NCBI GenBank assembly: GCA_964645205.1
Contig: CAZYBO010000003.1
Coordinates: 329,893 to 393,892 of the forward strand
Direction of reading: 5' to 3'
DNA: 64,000 nt
From: CAZYBO01 sp964645205
GTDB lineage: Bacteria > Pseudomonadota > Alphaproteobacteria > Rickettsiales > SXRF01
In this document: positions 32,244-41,644 of the stretch, in pieces
Layout of the letters: each line of letters opens with the position of its first letter
Numbering within the stretch: the stretch's first letter is position 1
Notes under the pieces: generated by a model
The model's database searches: none
What the model saw: the letters and a program-made list of their open reading frames with translations, nothing else
What the model was told of the DNA's origin: nothing
Position numbers and translations under genes: made by a program

Positions 32244-33285
32244 ACAGCTTCGCGTATTTCCGCTTCGCGCGTTTTTTCCAGTAGCCGCGGTGGTAGGCGT
32301 CGGAAGCCAGCAGCGGCAGCACGGAGGTTGCTTCCGCGAATACCATCTGCTCGTAGGCCGTATCCACTTTGCCCCAGCTCGACGCTTCTTTCAGCGTGGA
32401 CGAGCTGCACGCGCCGTCGCGCACGTCGGCCACCGTGATCTGCACCGCGTATTTGTGCATCTCGGCTTCGACGCCTAAAATTTCCGCGCACACCACCGTA
32501 TCCTGCACGAAGTTTTTGGGCACGCCGCCGCCTACCATCAGCAGGCCCGACGTACCGGCGGCAATCTTGATATCGGTGAGCTCACGGAAATCAGCGATGG
32601 AGTCGATGGTGAGGTACGGCTTCTTTTTCTTCATGCGCTCCACCTGATGCACGACAAGACCGAAACCTGCCGACGAATCGGTGAAGGCCGGGCAGAAAAT
32701 CGGCACGCCGTGTTCATACGCGGTCTGGATGAGCGAGTTTTTCTTCTTGGAATTCTTGGTGAGCCACTTGCCCATCTCGTGGATGAACTCGCGCGAGGAA
32801 TAGGGGCGCGATTCCAGCGAATCGGCGATTTCCTTGATCGTGTGGTCGCACGCCTGCAACTGTTCTTCATCGATATAAGTATCGTAAATGCGGTCGATGT
32901 AATTATCGCGCAGGGTTTTGTCGTCCATGAATTGGCTGCCCTGGTAGTGCTTGAAGCCCAGCGCCTCGAAGAAATCCATATCGACGATGGATGCGCCCGT
33001 GGCGACGATCGCATCGACCATGTTGTTCTTCACGAGATCGACGTAAAGCTGCATGCAACCGCCCGCCGAGGTGGAACCCGCGAGCGTAAGGAAGATCGAG
33101 CAGCTCTTATCCTTGAGCATCATGTTGTAAATTTCCGTCGCCTTGCCCAGGTCGCGCGAGGTGAACGACATGTCGCTCATTGCTTCGATGATCGGGCGCG
33201 CGTCGAACGACGTGATGTCGATATGCTCAACCTGCTTGGATAGCAGATTGTGCTTGGCGGAAGATTTCTTGGCGGTCGTTTTCAT
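32236..33285 (-). CDS. Deoxyhypusine-synthase-like polyamine enzyme
   Basis: This 349-residue protein matches the deoxyhypusine synthase family throughout, with S-T-S-A-G-G (NAD loop), F-C-P-A-F-T-D-S-S, and G-G-G-V-P-K-N-F, which holds the active-site lysine that carries the butylamine group. Bacteria lack eIF5A, and bacterial members are thought to move an aminobutyl or guanidinobutyl group to a diamine, giving homospermidine or related products. The adjacent ornithine decarboxylase would supply putrescine. ATG 33285 after AAGGA is preferred over ATG 33300. Confidence 0.87.
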   Translation of the reverse strand: MKTTAKKSSAKHNLLSKQVEHIDITSFDARPIIEAMSDMSFTSRDLGKATEIYNMMLKDKSCSIFLTLAGSTSAGGCMQLYVDLVKNNMVDAIVATGASIVDMDFFEALGFKHYQGSQFMDDKTLRDNYIDRIYDTYIDEEQLQACDHTIKEIADSLESRPYSSREFIHEMGKWLTKNSKKKNSLIQTAYEHGVPIFCPAFTDSSAGFGLVVHQVERMKKKKPYLTIDSIADFRELTDIKIAAGTSGLLMVGGGVPKNFVQDTVVCAEILGVEAEMHKYAVQITVADVRDGACSSSTLKEASSWGKVDTAYEQMVFAEATSVLPLLASDAYHRGYWKKRAKRKYAKLFT

Positions 33286-33311
33286 GGTTTTTCCTTGCAT
33301 AAATAAAGGGA

Positions 33312-33329
33312 GCGCGGCACGCGCCGCGC
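33312..33329 (-). terminator. G+C-rich hairpin between decarboxylase and DHS-like genes
   Basis: GCGCGGC pairs with GCCGCGC around a 4-base loop; on the minus strand it is followed by TCCCTTTATTT. It may partly terminate or protect the mRNA between the two polyamine genes. Confidence 0.45.
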
Positions 33330-33345
33330 CCCCTGCGTCAAACTA

Positions 33346-34620
33346 TTAGTTGATTCCGAAAATGCTCAGCATCGGCTTGTCGGCCACTTCCACGGTGACG
33401 TCCGAGAAGAAGCCGTTGAAGTTCGTGCGCATCGTCGCGCCGTACGAACCCAATTGGCCGATCTCGATCCAGTCGCCCTCGGCAATGTCCTTGGGCAGGT
33501 GGAACGGGCCTTTCATGGCGTCCATGCTGTCGCAGGTCGGGCCAAAGAAGGAAAACTCCATCAGCTCGTCCGAAAGCGGCGCGCCGTGCGGGCGCAGCGC
33601 CTTGACCGGAAACATGAAGCCGGGCGTGCCCGCGTCGAACAGGCTGCCGTAGGTGCCGTCGTTGAGGTACAGCGCGTTGCCTTTGCGCAGCTCCACGCGT
33701 GCCACTACCGAGCCGCCTTCTGCGACCAGCGCGCGGCCGGGTTCGCACACGACCTGACAAGCCGACAGCATCGGCTGGCTTTTAAGCGCCTTTTTGATGG
33801 TGCGCATATACGCGCCCAGCGGCGGAGGCGTCATGCCGGGGTAGACGGACGGGAAACCGCCGCCAATATCCAGTATGTCCAGCTTCACGTCGGTCTGGGT
33901 GAGCAGATCCACCACCGTCTGTATGGCAAACGTGTACGCGTCCGGGTTCATGCATTGCGAGCCCACATGGAAGCACACGCCGAGCTTGTTGCTCGCCGCG
34001 CGGGTCGCCTGCAACAGCGATGCCGCCTGCTCCAGCTTCACGCCGAACTTACCCGACAGGCTGTAGGCAGCCTGATCGTTGGGCATGGAAAGGCGCACAT
34101 AGAGGTTGAGGTCGGCCGCATGGCGGGTCACTTCGAGGATTTTCGCCAGCTCTTCGTGCGAATCGAGCGAGAAATCGCGCACACCATAGCGGAAATAAGA
34201 TTCCGCAATCGCCTCGCGGCTTTTCACCGGGTGCATGAAATACATGCGCGCGTCGGGTTGCGCGTCGGCCACCAGCTTCACTTCGGCCAGCGACGCCACA
34301 TCATAGTGCTTCACACCGGCGCGGGCGAGATAGCCCAGCACGCGCGGGTCGGGATTCGTTTTCACGGCAAACAGCACATCGCCCGGGAAACTCTTCACGA
34401 ACCACTTCGCAATCGCCGTAATCGTAGCCGGGCGCAGGCAATGCACAGGCATAGCCGGGCGCATGGCGGCGACCATGTCGGAAACACAGCGATAATGAGC
34501 CGTTTTCGTGGCGGGAACCGCCGCAAAAGGCTTCACTTGCGCTTGGGATTGGGAGGGGAAGGAGAGGACGCTGGAGCGTCGGTGGGGTCGGCCCGGAGGC
34601 TCGGACGTGGTGTTTTTCAT
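33346..34620 (-). CDS. PLP fold-III ornithine/lysine decarboxylase
   Basis: This 424-residue alanine-racemase-fold decarboxylase has the PLP lysine in F-A-V-K-T-N-P-D-P, the phosphate-binding glycines in D-I-G-G-G-F-P, E-P-G-R-A-L-V-A-E-G-G-S, and the catalytic cysteine in F-G-P-T-C-D-S-M-D. The sequence fits ornithine decarboxylase, with possible lysine activity. The first 45 residues are a basic, Pro/Ser-rich extension not usual in the family; an internal start such as M49 would remove it. It lies just upstream of the DHS-like gene, so a two-step route ornithine to putrescine to homospermidine-type product is likely. Confidence 0.88.
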   Translation of the reverse strand: MKNTTSEPPGRPHRRSSVLSFPSQSQAQVKPFAAVPATKTAHYRCVSDMVAAMRPAMPVHCLRPATITAIAKWFVKSFPGDVLFAVKTNPDPRVLGYLARAGVKHYDVASLAEVKLVADAQPDARMYFMHPVKSREAIAESYFRYGVRDFSLDSHEELAKILEVTRHAADLNLYVRLSMPNDQAAYSLSGKFGVKLEQAASLLQATRAASNKLGVCFHVGSQCMNPDAYTFAIQTVVDLLTQTDVKLDILDIGGGFPSVYPGMTPPPLGAYMRTIKKALKSQPMLSACQVVCEPGRALVAEGGSVVARVELRKGNALYLNDGTYGSLFDAGTPGFMFPVKALRPHGAPLSDELMEFSFFGPTCDSMDAMKGPFHLPKDIAEGDWIEIGQLGSYGATMRTNFNGFFSDVTVEVADKPMLSIFGIN

Positions 34621-34923
34621 CTAACTTAATACCATATGTAAGTGGTTAAAGCCGTCAGGGTTCATTGAGCAGGAACCCAACAAACCTTTTCCTAAAGCAT
34701 TGTTTAGTATCAAAAACTAGCACATATACCCTATGCGTTGTTAACGAAGCGACCCTTATAATAAGGATCAAGCTAATAATAAAGTAATTTTTGCGTTTGC
34801 ATACGGATTTTTTCAAAAATCGTACCCCTCCCGCCGGGGGGCGTCCGAGGGGCCGACAAAGAAGGTGACAAACGCCCGGGAAATCTCTAGAACATGCCAA
34901 CTTATAAAGGAGGTTCTGGGGTT
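34621..34923. other. Divergent promoter region between decarboxylase and guaB
   Basis: No gene is seen. The middle (about 34690-34825) is A+T-rich and holds a TATAAT at 34757-34762 without a clear matching -35 box. The right part is G+C-rich. A strong ribosome site, AAAGGAGG at 34906-34913, belongs to guaB. Confidence 0.45.
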
Positions 34924-36390
<1,467 letters not shown>

Positions 36391-36393
36391 GTC

Positions 36394-36759
36394 ATGGAGA
36401 AACCAAAACCCATCACCATCCCACTGGAAGAATGTGAAAGGTTTACAACTTTCATCAATACTGCATCACAATTAAAAATGTCGGGCCATTTGCGATTTGC
36501 CGTAGAAGGGCGCTTTTTGTTGGAGCAGGACATTGATTCGTTGCTTGCTTATCAGGTTCTGGCGAGCGACGCGAAAATAGAAAAAACCCCGATCATCTTA
36601 CAGCCCGAAGATATAGAAAGTCTGGCCGCATTCAGGTATGTCATAAGCCACATGGCAAAACCCATGCAAGCATCGTTACTTGGCGAGCAATTATATAAGC
36701 AGACCGTTGCTGCAAAGGAATATCTCGAAAAATTATTGCCTCCCCAAAGAGGCGTATGA
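36394..36759 (+). CDS. Hypothetical protein downstream of guaB
   Basis: This 121-residue soluble protein starts three bases after the guaB stop, so it is probably cotranscribed. It has no motif that I recognise and looks alpha/beta mixed. The A+T content is higher than in guaB. No function is proposed. Confidence 0.55.
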   Translation: MEKPKPITIPLEECERFTTFINTASQLKMSGHLRFAVEGRFLLEQDIDSLLAYQVLASDAKIEKTPIILQPEDIESLAAFRYVISHMAKPMQASLLGEQLYKQTVAAKEYLEKLLPPQRGV

Positions 36760-36788
36760 GTTTTTTGCTTTGTCATGGGGAAAAATCC

Positions 36789-36823
36789 CCTAATGCCTAA
36801 CGCCTTTAACCTAATGCCTCCCT
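36789..36823. repeat. Seven-base tandem repeat before rsmB
   Basis: Five units of seven bases in a row: CCTAATG, CCTAACG, CCTTTAA, CCTAATG and CCTCCCT. They fill the spacer up to one base before the rsmB start codon. It is one of several heptad arrays in the window. Confidence 0.7.
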
Positions 36824-36824
36824 T

Positions 36825-38171
36825 ATGACCCCCGGAGCACGCGCACAGGCAGCGATCGAACTGCTGCAATCCATCCTCGTTTCGTGGGGCGGCGATAAAC
36901 GCTTTCCCGCCGACAAGCAGATCGATTTGTATTTCAAGGCGCACCGTTATATCGGTTCGAGCGACCGGCAGGCGGTGGGCGAGCTGGTTTATTGGTGCCT
37001 GCGCCACAAGGCGATGCTGGAATGGTGGCTGGAAAAGCGCCGCCTGCCGATGGCCGCACGCCCGATGATTCTCACCGCGCTTATCCTGCGCAAGGATTTC
37101 GACACGCGCACCATCATCGCGCTCACCAAAGACAGCAAATATTCGCCCGACGCCCTCACCTCCGACGAAGATGCGATGTGCCAGGCGCTGTCCTCGCAAC
37201 CTCTAGAACATCCCGATATGCCGGTGCATGTGCGTTTGAATTATCCGCAATGGCTGCACCCGCTGCTGGTCGAAAGTTTCGGTGACACGCTGGAAGACGC
37301 ATTGCACGCGCTCAACATGCAAGCACCCACCGATTTGCGCGTCAACACGCTGAAAACCACGCGCGAAAAACTCTGCAAGCAATTGCGCTCGGAAGGATAC
37401 GATGTCGCCCCTACCCCGCTTTCGCCGGTAGGGTTACGACTGGCGAAACGCGCGGCGATTTTCGCGTCGAAACATTTTAAAGCGGGCGCGTTCGAAGTGC
37501 AGGACGAAGGCTCGCAATTGGTTGCCGCGCTCGTCGATGCGGAGCCTTCGCACAAGGTGATCGATTTTTGCGCCGGCGCGGGTGGGAAAACGCTGGCGAT
37601 CGCCGCTGCCATGCAGAATAAAGGCCGCATCCTCGCGTGGGATACGTCGGAAAAAAGATTGAATCAATCCAGCTTGCGTTTCCGCCGCGCCGGTGTCGGC
37701 AACGTGCAGACGCATGTGATCACGTCGGAAAGCGATGCGTTCATCAAACGCCACAAACTCAGCGCGGATCGCGTGCTCGTCGACGCGCCGTGCAGCGGCT
37801 CCGGAACGTGGCGCCGCAATCCCGACATCAAATGGCGCTTCACCGAAAAAGACCTCGAAGAAATGGTCGCGCTTCAGCAATCGATTTTGCAGAGCGCCGC
37901 GCGCCTTGTAAAACCCGGCGGAAGATTGATTTATGCGACATGTTCGCTCTTCACAAACGAGAACGAACAACAGGTTGAACGATTCTTAAAAAGCGTCAAC
38001 AATTTCACGGTTGTACCCGCGAAAAAAATATGGGATAAAGCTGCACCCGACAGCGTCGCACACGCGGCACCGTATCTCCGGGTCACCCCGCACCAAGATG
38101 GGGTAGATGGTTTTTTCGCAGCCGTTCTCGAACGTCTGCCGGAAGAAATAAAAACGCAAAACCTGCCTTGA
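36825..38171 (+). CDS. rsmB: 16S rRNA (cytosine-C5) methyltransferase RsmB/RsmF-type
   Basis: This 448-residue protein has an N-terminal NusB-like RNA-binding part (about 5-135), and a SAM methyltransferase domain with D-F-C-A-G-A-G-G-K-T-L-A, V-D-A-P-C-S-G-S-G-T-W-R-R and Y-A-T-C-S-L-F. Two cysteines in these last motifs act in release and catalysis. RsmB methylates C967 in E. coli 16S rRNA. The guaB-rsmB neighbourhood is common in alphaproteobacteria. A heptad repeat occupies its leader; no clear Shine-Dalgarno is visible. Confidence 0.9.
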   Translation: MTPGARAQAAIELLQSILVSWGGDKRFPADKQIDLYFKAHRYIGSSDRQAVGELVYWCLRHKAMLEWWLEKRRLPMAARPMILTALILRKDFDTRTIIALTKDSKYSPDALTSDEDAMCQALSSQPLEHPDMPVHVRLNYPQWLHPLLVESFGDTLEDALHALNMQAPTDLRVNTLKTTREKLCKQLRSEGYDVAPTPLSPVGLRLAKRAAIFASKHFKAGAFEVQDEGSQLVAALVDAEPSHKVIDFCAGAGGKTLAIAAAMQNKGRILAWDTSEKRLNQSSLRFRRAGVGNVQTHVITSESDAFIKRHKLSADRVLVDAPCSGSGTWRRNPDIKWRFTEKDLEEMVALQQSILQSAARLVKPGGRLIYATCSLFTNENEQQVERFLKSVNNFTVVPAKKIWDKAAPDSVAHAAPYLRVTPHQDGVDGFFAAVLERLPEEIKTQNLP

Positions 38172-38229
38172 GGATAGCCGGGAAACCGGCGGTTCGGGAC
38201 GGGTGAAAAGCAATCGGGAGTAAAACTTA

Positions 38230-39327
38230 ATGCAGATGCACTCTTTCATCGCAGCCATGCGCGTTTGTTTCAAACAGTGGTTCCACCAGCGCAACATCAT
38301 CATCGTATCCGAACGCAAGGTAAAGCATGTGCCGATCAGCGGCGGCATGCAGTTTGCCGTATTGTCGGTATTCGTTGCCGCGTTCCTGTGGGCGTCCTAT
38401 TCCACCGGCAGCTATCTGGCAGCACGCGGCGCATTGAAATCGCAGGCGCACGCGCTGCGCAGCATCGCCAACGCCCGTATTGAAAATAATTTCAGCCTCT
38501 ACCCGCCGGTCGCGGGCAGCGAGGAACCTGCAACCCTTTCGCTTTCCAACCCGATGGCCACGTTGCCTGCGATGGATCAGAATAAACTCTTTGCGCGCGT
38601 CGCGTTCCTTGAGCAGCGCGTGACAGACCTGCAGAATACCAATGCCAGCATCATCCAGCGCGTGCGTGAGAAAACCTCCGGTCGTATCGACGATCTTGAA
38701 TCCATCATCAAGCAGACCGGCCTGAACCCCGAGTCGCTGAAGAAAGATGCGATCGAGAAAAAAGCCGTGAAAGAAAAAGCCACCGGCAACGAAGCGCAGG
38801 CTGAAAAAGCACAAGGCGGCCCCTACATTCCCGCGAATTCTTTTGAGGATGCATGGGAAAAGGAATTATACAGCGATCTCGACGAGCTTTCCGCGCTGCG
38901 TAAGATAGTCGGTAACCTTCCGCTCGCCTCGCCCATTGAAAACGCCAGCGACCAGAGCACGTTCGGCCATCGCATCGACCCGTTCACCGGCCACCTCGCC
39001 TTCCATTCGGGGCTGGATATGGCAGGCCCCGCCGGATCGCGCATTTACGCCACCGCCGATGGCAAGGTCGCCCTCGCCGCACGCGACGGCGCGTATGGCA
39101 ACGCGGTTGAAATCAAGCACGGCTTCGGCGTTTCCACGCGCTATGCGCATTTAAGCGAAATCCTCGTGAAGCAGGGGCAGACCGTAAGCAAAGGCGATGT
39201 CGTCGGCATACAGGGCAGCACGGGGCGCAGCACCGGCAATCACCTCCATTACGAAGTACGTTACCGCGACCAGCCCATGAACCCTCGTAATTTTTTGAAA
39301 GCCGGTTCCCATGTTTCTGAAGAATAA
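38230..39327 (+). CDS. M23-family murein endopeptidase, membrane anchored
   Basis: This 365-residue protein has a cytoplasmic start, one membrane helix (about 39-57), a coiled-coil stretch (about 115-160), a Lys/Glu-rich linker, and a C-terminal M23 (LytM) domain (about 245-355). The zinc motif pieces H-S-G-L-D and H-L-H-Y-E are present, so it is probably active on peptidoglycan crosslinks. Its last 17 bases overlap a bactofilin gene, a pairing seen in other bacteria where bactofilin scaffolds localise M23 enzymes to shape the cell. Confidence 0.9.
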   Translation: MQMHSFIAAMRVCFKQWFHQRNIIIVSERKVKHVPISGGMQFAVLSVFVAAFLWASYSTGSYLAARGALKSQAHALRSIANARIENNFSLYPPVAGSEEPATLSLSNPMATLPAMDQNKLFARVAFLEQRVTDLQNTNASIIQRVREKTSGRIDDLESIIKQTGLNPESLKKDAIEKKAVKEKATGNEAQAEKAQGGPYIPANSFEDAWEKELYSDLDELSALRKIVGNLPLASPIENASDQSTFGHRIDPFTGHLAFHSGLDMAGPAGSRIYATADGKVALAARDGAYGNAVEIKHGFGVSTRYAHLSEILVKQGQTVSKGDVVGIQGSTGRSTGNHLHYEVRYRDQPMNPRNFLKAGSHVSEE

Positions 39328-39754
39328 GGCCAGCGCTTCCGGAATAACTGCCGTTAAAAAAGACTCCATCCCCTCCGTTATCGCCCGTGACCTCAATATT
39401 CTGGGCAATATTGTCAGCGATGGCGTTGTCGATTTCGATGGCAGGCTCGACGGAAACATACGCTGCCACACGCTGAGCGTGCGCCAGCATGCCGTTATCA
39501 ACGGCGAAGTCATGGCCGATAACCTTCTGGTATATGGAAAGATTAAGGGTGTTATCCGTGCCCGCAACGTCAGTCTGTTCGCCTCCTGCCGCATCGAGGG
39601 GATCATTATGCATGAAAGCATTTCCATCGAGGACGGTGCCTTCATCGACGGTAAGTGCAAGCGCACGGACAAGATTGAGGACGAAGATGAGGAATATGGC
39701 GCTGAATCCGGCGGCAGCGTAAAGATGTTGGAAAATATACGCCTGATCGGGTAA
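39311..39754 (+). CDS. Bactofilin
   Basis: This 147-residue protein has the central beta-helix of bactofilins (about 28-120): repeats such as G-N-I-V-S-D-G-V-V-D-F-D-G-R-L-D-G and G-K-I-K-G-V-I-R-A-R-N. Its N- and C-terminal ends are short and disordered, the latter acidic. Bactofilins polymerise without nucleotides and scaffold cell-wall enzymes. It starts inside the end of the M23 peptidase gene, so translation is likely coupled. Confidence 0.9.
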   Translation: MFLKNKASASGITAVKKDSIPSVIARDLNILGNIVSDGVVDFDGRLDGNIRCHTLSVRQHAVINGEVMADNLLVYGKIKGVIRARNVSLFASCRIEGIIMHESISIEDGAFIDGKCKRTDKIEDEDEEYGAESGGSVKMLENIRLIG

Positions 39755-39771
39755 TATGCTATAATAAGCAT

Positions 39772-40338
39772 ATGCGCACGACCGCCCTTTTATTCGCCTT
39801 GCTAGGCTTGATGATCTACCCGACCACCCTGTGGGCGGAAGCCGGAGGCAGGAGCAAGAGCATCTCCCCTCCTCCTCCTGTCGAATTGCCGAAACCGATT
39901 CCCAGTGGCCGTCCCCCGGTCAAAAAGCACGATTACAGCAAGATGCGCACCATGCCGCCGAAGCTACGCGAGGAATATTACAAGAACCTCGCCGCAGCCA
40001 AGAAAATGCGCGAAGATACGCTGATGCAAAAAAACGGCGAGGATGTAGCGGACGATCCTGAAGCGCTCACCGATGAGGAGATCGACGAATTTTTGGCTGA
40101 CGGCGAGCCCGAAAACAACACACGCGCCCGTCCGGGTCCGGTGTCTGCAGGCGGGATCGGCAAAGTCGGCGGGTTAGGTAAAGTCGGAGGCATCGCCGAG
40201 AGCGATGAGGGCGACGAGGAAATGGACGAAGCGCCCAAGGATGAAAAATCCACCAAAAAATCCGAAGAAAAAGAAAAACCGACTGAAAAACCCGCCGCCG
40301 ATGAAGCATCCCCCTCACCGGAAGATGTCGAGCCCTAG
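39772..40338 (+). CDS. Exported low-complexity protein
   Basis: This 188-residue protein has a signal peptide (cleavage predicted after L-W-A, residue 22). Then come a Pro-rich stretch, a basic helical segment (P-P-K-L-R-E-E-Y-Y-K-N-L-A-A-A-K-K), an acidic part, a glycine repeat (G-G-I-G-K-V-G-G-L-G-K-V-G-G-I) and a Lys/Glu/Pro tail. It is probably unstructured in the periplasm. It follows bactofilin by 17 bases and may belong with it. Confidence 0.6.
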   Translation: MRTTALLFALLGLMIYPTTLWAEAGGRSKSISPPPPVELPKPIPSGRPPVKKHDYSKMRTMPPKLREEYYKNLAAAKKMREDTLMQKNGEDVADDPEALTDEEIDEFLADGEPENNTRARPGPVSAGGIGKVGGLGKVGGIAESDEGDEEMDEAPKDEKSTKKSEEKEKPTEKPAADEASPSPEDVEP

Positions 40339-40343
40339 AAGTC

Positions 40344-40428
40344 TGGTGCGGCCGAGAAGACTCGAACTTCCACGCCTCGCGGCGCTACCACCTCAAGGTA
40401 GTGCGTCTACCAATTCCGCCACGGCCGC
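40344..40428 (-). tRNA. tRNA-Leu (anticodon GAG)
   Basis: The minus-strand sequence folds into a complete class II tRNA of 85 nt: acceptor stem GCGGCCG with CGGCCGC, D-arm with A-A-T-T-G-G-T-A-G-A, anticodon loop TTGAGGT (GAG), a long variable arm and the T-arm TTCGAGT. The terminal CCA is encoded. It reads CUC and CUU leucine codons. Confidence 0.95.
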
Positions 40429-40514
40429 ATGTCCGAGCTTCTCAAAGAGGAGGTAGACATTTAGCAAAAAATATAGTTTTAGCAAGCGATACAATCCATT
40501 CAGGCGCAATAAAC

Positions 40515-41156
40515 ATGACGACGGCTCAAAGCCCCATAGAATGGCAATATTCCAGACAGCCCGTTCCCTACCCGGACGCTGTTTCCGCCATGGAACAAAG
40601 GGTGGAAGCCATTTTGCGCGGCGAAGCGCCGGAGCTGCTGTGGTTCGTCGAACACCCCCCCCTTTATACCTCCGGCACCAGCGCGAAAGCAGCCGATATG
40701 CTTGGCACGCAAGGCTTCCCGGTCTATGAAAGCGGTCGCGGCGGTCAATACACCTATCACGGCCCCGGCCAGCGCGTGGTTTATACGATGTTAGATTTAA
40801 AACGCCGTAACGCCGCAGACGTACGCGCCTACGTCCACAACCTTGAACAATGGCTTATCGCTACGCTGGCGCATTTCAGCGTGGAGGGCTTCGTGCGCGA
40901 AGGGCGTGTGGGCGTGTGGGTTAAGCAAGGCTCCGGTGAAGCCAAAATCGCCGCGCTCGGCATCCGCGTGCGCAAATGGGTGACGTATCACGGCATCTCA
41001 CTCAACGTAAACCCCGACCTGTCGCATTACAGCGGCATCGTCCCCTGCGGCATACGCGAACACGGCGTCACGTCGCTGCATGCGCTGGGGGTCAAGGTTT
41101 CGATGGAGGAAGTGGATGCGGTGTTGCAAAAAACCTTCGGGAATTTTTTCAGTTAG
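40515..41156 (+). CDS. lipB: Octanoyl-[ACP]:protein N-octanoyltransferase LipB
   Basis: This 213-residue protein matches LipB: R-G-G-Q-Y-T-Y-H-G-P-G-Q, the lysine in K-I-A-A-L-G-I-R-V-R-K-W-V-T-Y-H-G, and the catalytic Cys in G-I-V-P-C-G-I. It moves octanoyl groups from ACP to lipoyl domains of 2-oxoacid dehydrogenases. ATG 40515 is preferred; a longer frame would start within the tRNA gene. The ribosome site is weak. Its end overlaps the convergent lipoprotein gene by eight bases. Confidence 0.93.
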   Translation: MTTAQSPIEWQYSRQPVPYPDAVSAMEQRVEAILRGEAPELLWFVEHPPLYTSGTSAKAADMLGTQGFPVYESGRGGQYTYHGPGQRVVYTMLDLKRRNAADVRAYVHNLEQWLIATLAHFSVEGFVREGRVGVWVKQGSGEAKIAALGIRVRKWVTYHGISLNVNPDLSHYSGIVPCGIREHGVTSLHALGVKVSMEEVDAVLQKTFGNFFS

Positions 41157-41643
41157 CGCAGGCTTTGCCTTTTGAGAGACCGCACATTTCACTAAAGCCT
41201 GAACTATTTACGTGTAAATTGCATTTCGCTTCGAGGCGGCGCTGTATAGCGCTGATTACGGGACGCAGCTTATCTACATCGTCCTGCGTGACATCTGAAG
41301 CAAATAGAAAACCGGAAGCATCATAACCATTGTGATAATATAAATCTTGCTCGATTACACCCGTTTGCCGATTCTGCAGGCTAATGCTAATAATCGCGAT
41401 TTTTAATTCATATCCATCATGATCGTAGCGAAACATATGCACACTCCCCTCGTGTGGGGACGAATATTCGTCAAGTCGATAGTCTTTATAAGAAATATCT
41501 TCTGCTTTTTTAAGCTCAGCTTCAATACACTCATTCGATGGAAGTTGCGTTAAATTACCTGCAACCATAACACCTACGAACGGCACGCTGCACGCAGCCA
41601 CCAACGGCAATATACATAACGCATAGAGCCGCCAGCGCTTCAT
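41149..41643 (-). CDS. Putative lipoprotein of unknown function
   Basis: This 164-residue protein has a lipoprotein signal with lipobox V-A-A-C (Cys18). The mature part is mixed in character, ending with three cysteines that could pair. No family is recognised. It begins one base after the pccA stop codon on the same strand, so it may be cotranscribed. Confidence 0.55.
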   Translation of the reverse strand: MKRWRLYALCILPLVAACSVPFVGVMVAGNLTQLPSNECIEAELKKAEDISYKDYRLDEYSSPHEGSVHMFRYDHDGYELKIAIISISLQNRQTGVIEQDLYYHNGYDASGFLFASDVTQDDVDKLRPVISAIQRRLEAKCNLHVNSSGFSEMCGLSKGKACAN

Positions 41644-41644
41644 A

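Noticed and set aside
32236..33285. True deoxyhypusine synthase modifying eIF5A.
   Set aside because: The rest of the window is bacterial, no eIF5A gene is seen, and bacterial members act on free polyamines.
34738..34762. Sigma-70 promoter TTGTTA / TATAAT ahead of guaB.
   Set aside because: The spacing is only 13 bases, too short for a normal promoter, so it was mentioned but not called.
36789..36823. Heptad arrays as a CRISPR array.
   Set aside because: Units are seven bases with no spacers, no leader and no cas genes nearby.
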